A program made the position numbers and the translations under genes. Under the pieces are notes generated by a model that was not told the DNA's origin, did not search any database, and saw only the letters and a program-made list of their open reading frames with translations. From a delta proteobacterium MLS_D (GTDB lineage Bacteria > Desulfobacterota > Syntrophia > Syntrophales > UBA2210), in contig LQBH01000019.1 of NCBI GenBank assembly GCA_002030015.1, positions 1-32,182 on the forward strand: a DNA stretch of 32,182 nt, given 5' to 3'. Below, one piece after another: positions 24,351 to 32,182 of the stretch. Within the stretch, counting starts at the first letter, position 1. The number at the start of each line of letters is the position of its first letter.

Positions 24351-25856
24351 TCAGGTTGCTCTGTATTGAGTCAATCTACCGATAATAAAATCTCTCGCGG
24401 CCGGCGTGATCGCCATCGTCAACAGGAGTGTCATACCTGAGATCACTACAAGTAGCGAGACCATCATTGTTTGGGACATCGCGTCGCTAATCAGCAGTCT
24501 GCCCGCCCCGGCAGTGGCAAATGCCACAATCAATGGAAACCCAACGTCTTTTATATACCAGGAGCGTTTTTCACTGACCAGAAGGCGGCGATGCATGAAT
24601 TGAATCGCAACAAGAACGTAACCGCTGTTAAGAACAACCCAGACGATGGCGGCGCCTACCGCGCCGTATTGCCATGTCATCAGGATCGTCAGTGGAACAA
24701 GCGTGACCACCGCGAAAAGGTTGACATAAAACGCGAGTTTCGTCCACCCGTGTGCCAATTGCAACGCGTAGGGCATGTTCATCAAACCGTTGAGAGCCGT
24801 ACCGATAATCAGAATACCGACGAGAACATGAGCGTTTTCGGCCGTCGTCGGGCTCTGCGTCCATAAAAGTAGAATTTCATAGGCGAAAAAAGCTATGATC
24901 GCAGTGACCGGCAGTATCAGTGCCGACATTAATTGGCAGACTTTGTGATAAAGACTCTTCAAATTTTCTTCGTCTTGCAGCGATACCAACTGAGTCAGCC
25001 GTGGATAGACGGCATTGAATAAAGGACCGATCAAACGGTACAGCGTCGAGGCAACCATCCACGCAAGCGTATAATAGCCGAACATTTCAAGCGGCAACAT
25101 TTTGCTCAGAATAATTTTATCTGCCTGGGTAAGCAGTGTTCCCAGAATGGAAATTCCACTCATGCCGGCTGCAAAACGCCAAACACCCAATAACAGATCT
25201 CCTCGAAATGAAGGTTTTTGGGAGGACTTCGGCAGGCTTCGCCAGAGAAAGCTCCACATCATCAGGACATGAAGAATACTCACTATGATCTGCCAGATGA
25301 AAAAGGCGTAAATTGTCGGTGCGACAAGCCATAGGACGAGAACCGCGCCGAACCAGCGAAACGTTGCGATGGTACTGTTTACAACATTCAGAAGAACCTG
25401 ACGCTGAAGTCCCGTCAACCCGCCTGCGTAAAAGCTGACGGGCCATTGCACGGCAATCGCGAGTCCCATGATCAACATGGCCCGCTGCACAACCTCCGGT
25501 GACAACCGATCAGGCTTGACCCAGTAATGGGCTATGTAAGGCGACAGGATCATGACGACCAGGGCGATAATCACGGCAATAGACCAGTAAATGGCCTCCA
25601 TGCTGCGGACGAGATCTCGCATCTCCTGCTCTTTGTCGGGAAGCGCGGACAAACGGGCCATTTCTCTGTTGACCGTTGCCCCCAGTCCCACATCAAGGAG
25701 GAGAAACAGCGCCTGAAGCGTGATAAAAACTCCGATAAGCCCATAAGCCTCCATCCCCAGAAATTTTATGTACAGGGGGATAAAGAGCAGCGCCATCAGG
25801 GCCTGCCAGAAACTGCCCAGGAAGTTGGCCGTTATGTTTTTTTTGAGGAGTGTCAT
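24351..25856 (-). CDS. polysaccharide flippase of the MOP/Wzx type
   Basis: This 501-residue integral membrane protein has about 12-14 hydrophobic helices and starts with the Wzx pattern KKNITANFLGSFWQALMALL, then IPLYIKFLGMEAYGLIGVF. It also has VNREMARLSALPDKEQEMRD and ADKIILSKMLPLEMFGYYTL in the middle. Such proteins flip undecaprenyl-linked oligosaccharides from the cytoplasmic to the periplasmic side. This gene marks the cluster as a Wzx-dependent surface polysaccharide locus. The polymerase Wzy is not evident elsewhere in the window. Confidence 0.9.
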   Translation of the reverse strand: MTLLKKNITANFLGSFWQALMALLFIPLYIKFLGMEAYGLIGVFITLQALFLLLDVGLGATVNREMARLSALPDKEQEMRDLVRSMEAIYWSIAVIIALVVMILSPYIAHYWVKPDRLSPEVVQRAMLIMGLAIAVQWPVSFYAGGLTGLQRQVLLNVVNSTIATFRWFGAVLVLWLVAPTIYAFFIWQIIVSILHVLMMWSFLWRSLPKSSQKPSFRGDLLLGVWRFAAGMSGISILGTLLTQADKIILSKMLPLEMFGYYTLAWMVASTLYRLIGPLFNAVYPRLTQLVSLQDEENLKSLYHKVCQLMSALILPVTAIIAFFAYEILLLWTQSPTTAENAHVLVGILIIGTALNGLMNMPYALQLAHGWTKLAFYVNLFAVVTLVPLTILMTWQYGAVGAAIVWVVLNSGYVLVAIQFMHRRLLVSEKRSWYIKDVGFPLIVAFATAGAGRLLISDAMSQTMMVSLLVVISGMTLLLTMAITPAARDFIIGRLTQYRAT

Positions 25857-25888
25857 ACGTAAAAGGGCATGGAGCTAAGGTTGTGCAA

Positions 25889-26689
25889 TCATAATCGTTT
25901 CAGATATCCCTCGGGAGCGACCGTGATAAGAAGCTTGTGTTCGATCGTGCGGTCGATTTCAAAATGAAGAGGGGCTCCGTCGGCGGCTGTGCGCTCTTCC
26001 TCTCCCAGGCGTCGCAGGTACTCCCGGACTGCTGTTTTTGGATTATTCCCCCGATCCCAGGGGCGATCCGGATAGGAACCTTCCGGCAGGTCTTCAATGA
26101 TTGTGTCGAACACGACGCAGTAACTTTCCCTGCTTGTCAGGGGGGCGTACGCCTCTAACTCGGCCAGTACGTGGTCATGGGTATGATTTGAATCCATGCA
26201 AATAAATACCCGTTTGTAATCACGCGCGTAACGGTGGACTTGTTCGATCGTCTCCGGCGCGATGCTGTCTCCTTCGATCATGTCGATCCGGTGAACCATG
26301 GGATGGGCCTCGATCGCGGCACGGTTGTGAGGGCGTATATCGATATCGAGACCCAGGACGCGGCGTCGGGAGTTTTGAGGATCAAGCGTCGTCCCCGTTT
26401 CGACTGCTTCACAATAATCGAGCAGGGCAAGCAGGGAAGCACTCATGATAAGCGACCCGCCATGGGCGATGCCGGTTTCAATAATAAGATCGGGTTTTAC
26501 CTGCCATACCAGTTCCTGCAGCGCGATCATGTCCTGGGGATATTGTATAATGGGACGGCCGAGCCAGGAAAAATTGTATGAATACCGGGCCTCTATTGAC
26601 CGGACGGTAAATTCCGCCGACGCACCGAGTAGGAATGAGTCGTTTTCATTTTTTTCAATTCTTTCCTGGACTTCCTCTTCAAAACTCAT
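25889..26689 (-). CDS. CmcI-family methyltransferase/hydroxylase-like protein
   Basis: From the ATG at 26689 (AGGTGG upstream) the product has 266 residues. LGRPIIQYPQDMIALQELVW, then LIIETGIAHGGSLIMSASLL, GLDIDIRPHNRAAIEAHPM and ICMDSNHTHDHVLAELEAYA match the CmcI family. These are SAM-binding Rossmann proteins named for a cephamycin enzyme and common in LPS and glycan clusters, where they are thought to methylate sugars. The Asp-x-Asn-His segment is the usual metal-binding area. A GTG at 26704 would add five residues. It is the last GC-rich gene before the composition changes. Confidence 0.85.
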   Translation of the reverse strand: MSFEEEVQERIEKNENDSFLLGASAEFTVRSIEARYSYNFSWLGRPIIQYPQDMIALQELVWQVKPDLIIETGIAHGGSLIMSASLLALLDYCEAVETGTTLDPQNSRRRVLGLDIDIRPHNRAAIEAHPMVHRIDMIEGDSIAPETIEQVHRYARDYKRVFICMDSNHTHDHVLAELEAYAPLTSRESYCVVFDTIIEDLPEGSYPDRPWDRGNNPKTAVREYLRRLGEEERTAADGAPLHFEIDRTIEHKLLITVAPEGYLKRL

Positions 26690-26705
26690 CTTGGTCCACC
26701 TCACG

Positions 26706-26864
26706 TCAGTTTAAATCCTTGTCCTCACGGAGCTCCTTAAGTATCTTCTTGGCAATGAATACCAACACATCGTTGACACCCTTTATTTGCCAGCCACATC
26801 GCGGACACTCACTTGATAGGTTGATTTCTAAATACGCTCCAGAACTACCCAGCCATCTTCTCTC
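26706..26864 (-). pseudogene. fragment of a zinc-ribbon protein in the spacer at the composition boundary
   Basis: A minus-strand frame that overlaps the end of the large membrane protein gene reads SSECPRCGWQIKGVNDVLVF, then IAKKILKELREDKDLN and a stop at 26706. It contains a CxxC knuckle followed by a basic helix. No ATG, GTG or TTG is available downstream of the preceding in-frame TAG. It is most likely a remnant rather than a gene. It may equally be chance, as it is short. Confidence 0.3.
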
Positions 26865-28867
26865 CTAAGTTCACGGTATGAAATCAACCGAGAAAGATAC
26901 TTCTGTATTTGACGACTGCGTTCGGGTGCAGCCAATGCAATGTCAAAGCTCGGATCATCAGCAAGAATGTATTTGGGACCGTGCCTTTCAATCCAGTTCA
27001 CAATACCGTCAACATCTTTCTCATATCTAGCCTCCATCGGGCTGTACAAAGGAACCCCATCATTGAAGCCTCGTAAGCGAACATACGTTGGCACCCCAGA
27101 CAACACAAGGGTTTCGTCTGGAGAATAATTTTCAATCAAAACATTCATTTGTAACTCGAATTTCGATCCGGGAAACCATGGCAAACATTTTCCATCTACT
27201 GTCATGTTATCATCACACCTCACGAACTGCCAACTGAACGATTCGCCAGCTACAAGTCCAATTTGTAACGAGGAGGACACTATCTGACCACCCATCATAC
27301 AGGCAATAATTGCCCCGATCGGTACCCCATATTTTAAAGGCTTTCGGAATAGATTCTGCCACACTTCCCGAGTAAGGTGTGGCGCAATCAATAACACAAG
27401 CAGCACCCATTGAAACCAAAGATTAGATTCAGCCATCCGATTCACATAGTACATCAGCCATATTAACATGATAGTGGCAACCGCAGCCCCGTAAGCATCG
27501 GTCATTACAATATCTCCGCGACGCGCCCGCCAGACACTGTCTAGAATAGTAGCGGTCGCCACAAAGAAAAGCAGGGTTGCCGACATACTAGGTTTCTCAA
27601 CCAAGCCACCGTAACCACCTATGGCAAATAAAGACAAAAACTGGAATAATTCGCCCGGTGAATTTTTTAAGATCGGTCCGATGACGAGCACAGATCCTGC
27701 CATCCCGGTTACAAAAAACGCCATGCCGAATCTCATAAAAGTCGAGGCAATACTTGCGATTGGTAACTTTGGATCATACCTTTTTAATACAATGGCAACA
27801 ATATAACCGGCCGTTGTCGCCAGGCCCGTTTCTGGGCTCAATATGACGAAAACAGCCGCGGCTGATGCAAGTAGCCATATCCGAAACTGTGTCCTCCGCA
27901 TTTCCAACACCAGAACAATCAGGGAAGCAAGAATGGGAATATATCGAATCCCTGTCTGGTTCGGATGATTTACGGCTGGTCCAACGTTACTTAACATGAA
28001 TGCAGTCAACCCGAGTGCCAACACAATAATATACAGGCTGTACTTTCTATTTGTGAGATAGCATAAAAAGCAGATCATCGTTACCGCAATGAGTTGATGC
28101 ATTTTAACCGCTTGTACTAGAGCAGTATCTGATAGCCCGAAAAATGGAAACAGTTTGAGAGTAAGCGCCGTGAGCAGCGGCATCCCGAGTCCATAGTTTG
28201 CTCGCTCTATCGTCCCCACTTCGGAACAACAGATTAAATCGAAGCCGGATAGAATAGTTGTTGCGTAATGTCCTTCTACTCCCAGTAGCATAGTGTCACT
28301 TCGAATCAACAACGGAGTGGAAAGGGGGGCTATCAGGAAAATAACGATGTAGAAGAATATGATACCGATCGCCAGCCAAGAGAAAAAATGAGGAAACGGA
28401 AGTTTCTGTGTAAGGCGGGGTCTCATCCATATGTGGGCGATCTGGTCAAACCAAAACGTGCGTGAAAAGACCAACAGTATTGTAACAAACAAAAACCCGG
28501 GTAGCAGGAATAGATTTGACCCGGATCCAAGAAAGATTGCGGCTATAACGACGATTAGAACAAGAATATGATCTGCTCGTCCCATAACCGGAATAATTTT
28601 CGCACTTGGCCAAAAAAGTGAGGCAGCGCAGATCGCGGCAAACAATCCCAGCAGCGACAAGTAAAATCTGCTCTGAGCCCAAGTTGATTCAAGATTAAGT
28701 ATACGAACGTGGGTATCAAGTATCTTAGCATCCACGGGAAACGTGAAGAAATGCAGAATAAATAATCCGAGAACGAAGATAATTGCAAAAACGGCTGCTG
28801 CTGCGACCAAGCTTCTTTTAGAATCATCAAAGATTTGCTTTCCACGGCGTTTTTCTCTAGTATTCAT
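26828..28867 (-). CDS. large polytopic membrane protein, GT-C-like, function unassigned
   Basis: The ATG at 28867 is supported by AGGAG six bases upstream. The protein then has 679 residues with about 14 hydrophobic segments and a soluble C-terminal part of about 120 residues (about 560-679) with LVLSGVPTYVRLRGFNDGVP and GPKYILADDPSFDIALA. This shape resembles GT-C membrane glycosyltransferases that use polyprenyl-phosphate sugars at the periplasmic face. The first loop has RSDTMLLGVEGHYATTILSG, where an Asp/Glu would be expected to be catalytic. No named family is recognised. A longer frame from 28984 starts on weak signals. A Wzy-like polymerase or an unrelated transporter is also possible. 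Base composition is more AT-rich than the genes at 16-26 kb. Confidence 0.7.
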   Translation of the reverse strand: MNTREKRRGKQIFDDSKRSLVAAAAVFAIIFVLGLFILHFFTFPVDAKILDTHVRILNLESTWAQSRFYLSLLGLFAAICAASLFWPSAKIIPVMGRADHILVLIVVIAAIFLGSGSNLFLLPGFLFVTILLVFSRTFWFDQIAHIWMRPRLTQKLPFPHFFSWLAIGIIFFYIVIFLIAPLSTPLLIRSDTMLLGVEGHYATTILSGFDLICCSEVGTIERANYGLGMPLLTALTLKLFPFFGLSDTALVQAVKMHQLIAVTMICFLCYLTNRKYSLYIIVLALGLTAFMLSNVGPAVNHPNQTGIRYIPILASLIVLVLEMRRTQFRIWLLASAAAVFVILSPETGLATTAGYIVAIVLKRYDPKLPIASIASTFMRFGMAFFVTGMAGSVLVIGPILKNSPGELFQFLSLFAIGGYGGLVEKPSMSATLLFFVATATILDSVWRARRGDIVMTDAYGAAVATIMLIWLMYYVNRMAESNLWFQWVLLVLLIAPHLTREVWQNLFRKPLKYGVPIGAIIACMMGGQIVSSSLQIGLVAGESFSWQFVRCDDNMTVDGKCLPWFPGSKFELQMNVLIENYSPDETLVLSGVPTYVRLRGFNDGVPLYSPMEARYEKDVDGIVNWIERHGPKYILADDPSFDIALAAPERSRQIQKYLSRLISYRELRREDGWVVLERI

Positions 28868-28984
28868 TAATATCTCCTGGACAACGACAGAGAATAACCT
28901 CAGATTGTGGAGGGGCGAAAAAACTATCATTGCTGTCTTTATCTCTTTCCATATTTCCAAAATCGTACGTGAAGAACTCATCAC

Positions 28985-29905
28985 TCAAAAATTATTTGGC
29001 TGCCCCTTAAGCTGGAATGGGGATCCTTCATCGGCCCTTTTCGCAACCACCACCAACGATCCCCCAAATGGCATTGAAAGACCCCATTGAATTAAAACCC
29101 GCTCACAATCGCATACCTTTTCAAAGAGTGAATTGATGATACCAGGCAAACGAAGGCCCGCTTGGGGCTTATGGGTTTTTTTCTTTGGCATCCGGTACGT
29201 CGCAAATCTTGACGCCACCATTGCGGGAAGCAGGAAGGAGGTAAAGGAGCTTGAAAACAATACCTGAAAGCCCGCTTTTTCTATTTTTTCTTGCAATTCC
29301 TGCCTTGTGTAGCGTCTTTTATGGCCAGCCTTTTCATCAGTCCTGCTCCACAGCCACCGGTGCTGTGGGACGGCGATCATTAATATGCCTTGTGGTTTTA
29401 GAGCCCTGTTCATTTGCTCTAATGCATATTGGTCTTCATCGATATGTTCGATTACATCGAATGAACCAACAACGTCGAATTCGTTTAAAAAAGGAACGCG
29501 ACAGGCGTCCATTTGAGCAAATTCAGCCTTAGGCAATCTTTGACGCGCGTAGTGCAATCCGGATATATATGCTTCACCACCGTAAAAGGTTATATCGGGA
29601 CGCTTATTTGAAAGTTCCGACATGACAAAGCCAGTTCCGCAGCCAATTTCCAGAAATTTTCCTGCGTAAGGGTAAAAGCGATTCAGAAGATAAACAAGTA
29701 ACCGGTTGCGGCTCAGAAACCAGAAATTGCCACTCTCTAAACGAGCCAGGTTGGCATGTGACTCCTCATTATAGGACACCCCACCGACAGCAAGGTCAGG
29801 GGCCAGCAGAGGGAAGCCGTCCTCGAATACAGGTTCCCAACCGCAGGACATACAGTGCCAGTTCTTCCCAATTATTGCTGCATTACACTTGGGGCAAATT
29901 TTCAT
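28985..29905 (-). CDS. class I SAM-dependent methyltransferase with N-terminal zinc ribbon
   Basis: This 306-residue protein has an N-terminal zinc ribbon with Cys4, Cys7, Cys18 and Cys21 (KICPKCNAAI, HCMSCGW). A Rossmann methyltransferase domain follows, with motif I FLEIGCGTGF (84-93), the acidic segment FDVVGSFDVIEHIDEDQYAL and LKPQGILMIAVPQHRWLWSR. The C-terminal half has a hydrophobic segment with FTSFLLPAMVA. The same architecture is common in glycolipid and polysaccharide clusters. The substrate may be a polyprenyl-linked sugar. It overlaps the membrane flippase gene by 23 bases. Confidence 0.85.
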   Translation of the reverse strand: MKICPKCNAAIIGKNWHCMSCGWEPVFEDGFPLLAPDLAVGGVSYNEESHANLARLESGNFWFLSRNRLLVYLLNRFYPYAGKFLEIGCGTGFVMSELSNKRPDITFYGGEAYISGLHYARQRLPKAEFAQMDACRVPFLNEFDVVGSFDVIEHIDEDQYALEQMNRALKPQGILMIAVPQHRWLWSRTDEKAGHKRRYTRQELQEKIEKAGFQVLFSSSFTSFLLPAMVASRFATYRMPKKKTHKPQAGLRLPGIINSLFEKVCDCERVLIQWGLSMPFGGSLVVVAKRADEGSPFQLKGQPNNF

Positions 29906-30884
29906 GTTGTTTGTAATCCGTGAATTGTACTATGCCGCCTGTCAGGGCCACTACGATCCTGGTTAGATAGATCAATACACCCAAAAGTACAGCGTCAGAA
30001 GGTATAACGCCGACCATAATCAGAAAAAAGGCAAGTGCGCCTTCACGGACTCCCAGCCCGCCAAGCGATATGGGTAAAACAGTCACCAAATATACCATTG
30101 GCATGATTGCTAAAAAAAAGGAAAGCGGCAGATCAATATGTATAGCTTTCGCCAAGTAATAGCTACCGACAATGTCAAAAAAATGGGCCATAAAACTCAG
30201 CAAGAGAACAATAAAAATTGCAGCAACCGACAAAGTGCGAATCTTCCCCAATACGGCACATGTGCGAGATCTAAATCCTCGAACATCACGAACGGTAAAC
30301 CATTTTCCAGGCAGGGATTTTAATACTGCAAAGAAAAGAACAAATAGCAAAATGCATAAAACGGCCACGTTGTAAATAACAGAAAAAACCGACTCATCCT
30401 GCTGCAAGAATGTCGGGGCTACAACAACAGTAACAGCAGAAATCATAAGCATAACCATCAGCCCGCATAATCGCTCAAAAAATACACTTGTTACCAGAAT
30501 AGACTTGTGATTCCTGTGCTGTTTCATACTCAAACCGAGCCTTACAAGATCGCCCCCGATAACGCCGGGGAGCATTTTGCCGTAAAAAAATCCAATCATG
30601 TAGTGACGCCAGCTTATCAGAATATTCTGCCTGACATTAAATTGTCTAAGCAAGATGCTCCAGCGCACAGACATCGCCACGATGCTGAGCAATAACAAAA
30701 CGAAAGCCTGCCATATAAATGCAAGGCGCAGTTGGGGTAAAATATTTTTTATTCGCTCCCAATCGAGAAATGTTAACAGGTAAATTATGATAGCGCATGA
30801 TAATGCCACTCGCGCATAAAAGAGAATTCGCGATTTTGATGAATTATTTTTGTTCGTCACTAGGATGGCGGGGACTCCATTCAT
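29883..30884 (-). CDS. AglD/UPF0104-family membrane protein (lysylphosphatidylglycerol-synthase-TM type)
   Basis: This 333-residue polytopic protein (about 8 helices) has WQAFVLLLLSIVAMSVRWSI, then MIGFFYGKMLPGVIGGDLVR (conserved GxxxPGxxGGDxxR), and VTVLPISLGGLGVREGALAF. These match the UPF0104/AglD-type domain also found fused to MprF. Members act in glycolipid and glycoprotein pathways and have been proposed to flip lipid-linked sugars. Placed between a polyprenyl-P glycosyltransferase and a methyltransferase, a flippase or acceptor role is likely but unproven. The start ATG at 30884 fits. Confidence 0.85.
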   Translation of the reverse strand: MNGVPAILVTNKNNSSKSRILFYARVALSCAIIIYLLTFLDWERIKNILPQLRLAFIWQAFVLLLLSIVAMSVRWSILLRQFNVRQNILISWRHYMIGFFYGKMLPGVIGGDLVRLGLSMKQHRNHKSILVTSVFFERLCGLMVMLMISAVTVVVAPTFLQQDESVFSVIYNVAVLCILLFVLFFAVLKSLPGKWFTVRDVRGFRSRTCAVLGKIRTLSVAAIFIVLLLSFMAHFFDIVGSYYLAKAIHIDLPLSFFLAIMPMVYLVTVLPISLGGLGVREGALAFFLIMVGVIPSDAVLLGVLIYLTRIVVALTGGIVQFTDYKQHENLPQV

Positions 30885-30939
30885 TTTATAAAAATCTGAA
30901 TGGTTTGGAAGCCTTGTTGCGGTATGTCTGTCTCAGACT

Positions 30940-31884
30940 TCAAGATATTTGTTCCTCATTGTTGATGCTTTCTCTGATAGTAAAGGCAGGTCTATGTTCG
31001 GCGGTTGCTATAAGGCGCGCAACGTACTCACCCAATATTCCGAGGCAAAATAATATAATTCCGGTGGCCGCAACAAGCATGACCATAAGGGATGTCCAAC
31101 CTGCCACCCGGGAGTCAAGCAAAAACCATCTTCCGATAATGTACAGGCCATACATAACGCTCAAAAGTGCCACCGAGAATCCAAAGATGCTCATTAATCT
31201 CAGCATCGCCGATGAATTGTTAAACAGCATATTGGAAAACAAAGAAAACGATTTTCGCAGCGTGTATTGGCTTTTGCCATACTTGCGCTCATTATGAGGA
31301 ACTGTAACGTTGACGATATCATCTGTCACATACAGGATAAGACCGAGAATAAATGGGCGCGGCGTGTGAATACGCAACATCGCCTTTACAACATGTTTCT
31401 TGAAAAGTTTGTAGGGAGTGTTCATCAAATGCGACGGCTTGCCCAACAAAAATTCATAGCATTTACTGTTAATGTCGCTGACTAGCCGCTTGAAGAAACC
31501 AAATTTTTTCTGTGGATAACTGGCAACGACCACATCATGGTCGCGCTTTTGAATAAGAAGGGGTATATGTTCGGGATGTTGCTGAAGGTCATCATCCATG
31601 GTAATGATATAATCACCTTGCGCCATGGACAAGCCGCACAGCAGGGCGCCCGGTTTCCCCATATTCCTTGCCAACCTGAATGCTTTAATTCGTGAATTGC
31701 CGACAGCGAGTTCTGTTATCACCTCCCATGTCTCGGCTCTTGGAGAACAATCGTCTACCAATATTATTTCATAAGGTTCCTTGACAATGTCCTCAAAGAC
31801 ACGATGAGTTTCATTCACCAATTCTACAATTGAATGGGAACTGTTAAAGACAGGAACGACAATTGAGTAAGTTATTGATGTCAC
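30940..31884 (-). CDS. GtrB/DPM1-like polyprenyl-phosphate glycosyltransferase (GT2 with two C-terminal helices)
   Basis: The 314-residue protein begins at GTG (GAGGTG upstream). It has the GT2 pattern SIVVPVFNSSHSIVELVNET, YEIILVDDCSPRAETWEVIT, the metal site YIITMDDDLQQHPEHIPLLI, and KLFKKHVVKAMLRI. Two C-terminal membrane helices (about 230-250 and 265-290, with GFSVALLSVMYGLYIIGRWF) are typical of GtrB and ArnC/DPM1-type enzymes. They make polyprenyl-phosphate sugars for later transfer in the periplasm. With the UPF0104-type flippase and the GT-C-like protein it forms a Gtr-like set. It is the first complete gene of the AT-rich block. Confidence 0.9.
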   Translation of the reverse strand: MTSITYSIVVPVFNSSHSIVELVNETHRVFEDIVKEPYEIILVDDCSPRAETWEVITELAVGNSRIKAFRLARNMGKPGALLCGLSMAQGDYIITMDDDLQQHPEHIPLLIQKRDHDVVVASYPQKKFGFFKRLVSDINSKCYEFLLGKPSHLMNTPYKLFKKHVVKAMLRIHTPRPFILGLILYVTDDIVNVTVPHNERKYGKSQYTLRKSFSLFSNMLFNNSSAMLRLMSIFGFSVALLSVMYGLYIIGRWFLLDSRVAGWTSLMVMLVAATGIILFCLGILGEYVARLIATAEHRPAFTIRESINNEEQIS

Positions 31885-31892
31885 TGATCACC

Positions 31893-32036
31893 TCAGTATT
31901 GCGCACTATGGGTTGTCATAAAAGACCGCAAGTTCGCCAAATCCTCTATGCGTGTCGCATTCGCCTGGGTCAACGAATCCGCATGACGCAGGTTCGTCCC
32001 TGAACGCTCGGAAGAAACAAGAAAATCAAAACGCAT
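31893..32036 (-). pseudogene. truncated sulfotransferase start (47 codons)
   Basis: The ATG overlaps the stop of the partial gene upstream, with GGAG in reach. The frame reads MRFDFLVSSERSGTNL, which resembles the N terminus of sulfotransferases (FDFLxSSERSGxNL, the start of the PAPS-binding loop). Immediately after, it turns into RHADSLTQANATRIEDLANL and ends. The rest of the expected roughly 250 residues is not in the window. The GtrB-like gene starts 8 bases later. It looks like a deletion or recombination remnant. Confidence 0.5.
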
Positions 32037-32182
32037 GACGAACATCTCCTCGCACTATTTCTCGCTTTTCTCCATAAGCTTCACGTAATATTTCGAACAC
32101 ATCACTGAATATAAAAATTTTTCGTATGTCAGAATCATGGTTCTCCCCGACCAATAACTCTATCCGCTGCCTTTCGCGCAAA
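32026..32182 (-). CDS. C-terminal end of an unrecognised protein, runs off the window
   Basis: An open minus-strand frame enters from the right edge and ends at TGA 32026-32028. It reads RQRIELLVGENHDSDIRKI, then FIFSDVFEILREAYGEKREI and VRGDVRHAF. The charged, helix-friendly sequence and the overlap with the sulfotransferase-like start suggest a real gene end. I do not recognise the family. Confidence 0.5.
   Translation of the reverse strand, partial: LRERQRIELLVGENHDSDIRKIFIFSDVFEILREAYGEKREIVRGDVRHAF

Overview
The window reads as a chromosomal segment of a Desulfobacterota (deltaproteobacterial) genome, most likely a Syntrophia/Syntrophales relative. This rests on the gene content: a PxxKW-type cysteine-rich protein, a stand-alone AtpZ-AtpI-AtpB block, a mannose-family PTS fragment with HPr and EI, and a MerR regulator after ihfA. 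No rRNA or species marker is present, so the placement is inference. All but one of the genes lie on the minus strand, so biological order runs from high to low coordinates.

Region 1 (1-3.2 kb): a PTS remnant (mannose-type IID, HPr, enzyme I) with its own candidate promoter, followed by the start of a gene resembling glycerol-3-phosphate acyltransferase (PlsB). No IIA, IIB or IIC gene accompanies IID. Region 2 (3.2-3.9 kb): the only plus-strand gene, a PxxKW-type cysteine-rich protein. An intrinsic terminator sits inside its leader, and a bidirectional terminator separates it from merR. Region 3 (3.9-11.5 kb): the classical translation operon tRNA-Val(GAC), thrS, infC, rpmI, rplT, pheS, pheT, ihfA, then merR. 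infC appears to start at ATA, and the thrS leader holds three hairpins. Region 4 (11.6-14.1 kb): a four-gene set of an acidic small protein, an exported FlgT-N-like protein, a GNA1162/DUF799-like lipoprotein and pgsA. A 122-bp element with terminal inverted repeats lies beyond pgsA.

Region 5 (14.1-16.1 kb): atpZ-atpI-atpB ending in a strong terminator. No atpE follows. Instead there is a roughly 400-bp array of degenerate 33-38 bp repeats. Region 6 (16.2-26.7 kb): a GC-rich surface-polysaccharide cluster with a CmcI-like methyltransferase, Wzx flippase, two GT2 enzymes, a CgeB-like transferase, a NAD sugar epimerase, a GT4 enzyme, a monotopic phosphoglycosyl transferase, a hexapeptide acyltransferase, and a DegT/PLP aminotransferase fused to a four-helix membrane domain of the WbpM/CapD/PglF type. 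Region 7 (26.7-32.2 kb): a visibly more AT-rich block with a GtrB-like polyprenyl-phosphate glycosyltransferase, an AglD/UPF0104-type membrane protein, a zinc-ribbon methyltransferase and a large GT-C-like membrane protein. It is flanked by gene fragments, including what looks like a decapitated sulfotransferase.

The polysaccharide genes can be read together. The phosphoglycosyl transferase would load a first amino-sugar made by the aminotransferase and acyltransferase, the GTs would extend it, and Wzx would flip the product. The AT-rich block would add a lipid-linked sugar modification in the periplasm. The most unusual items are the membrane-anchored aminotransferase, the orphan IID, the repeat array where atpE would be expected, and the two structured leaders (PxxKW gene and thrS).
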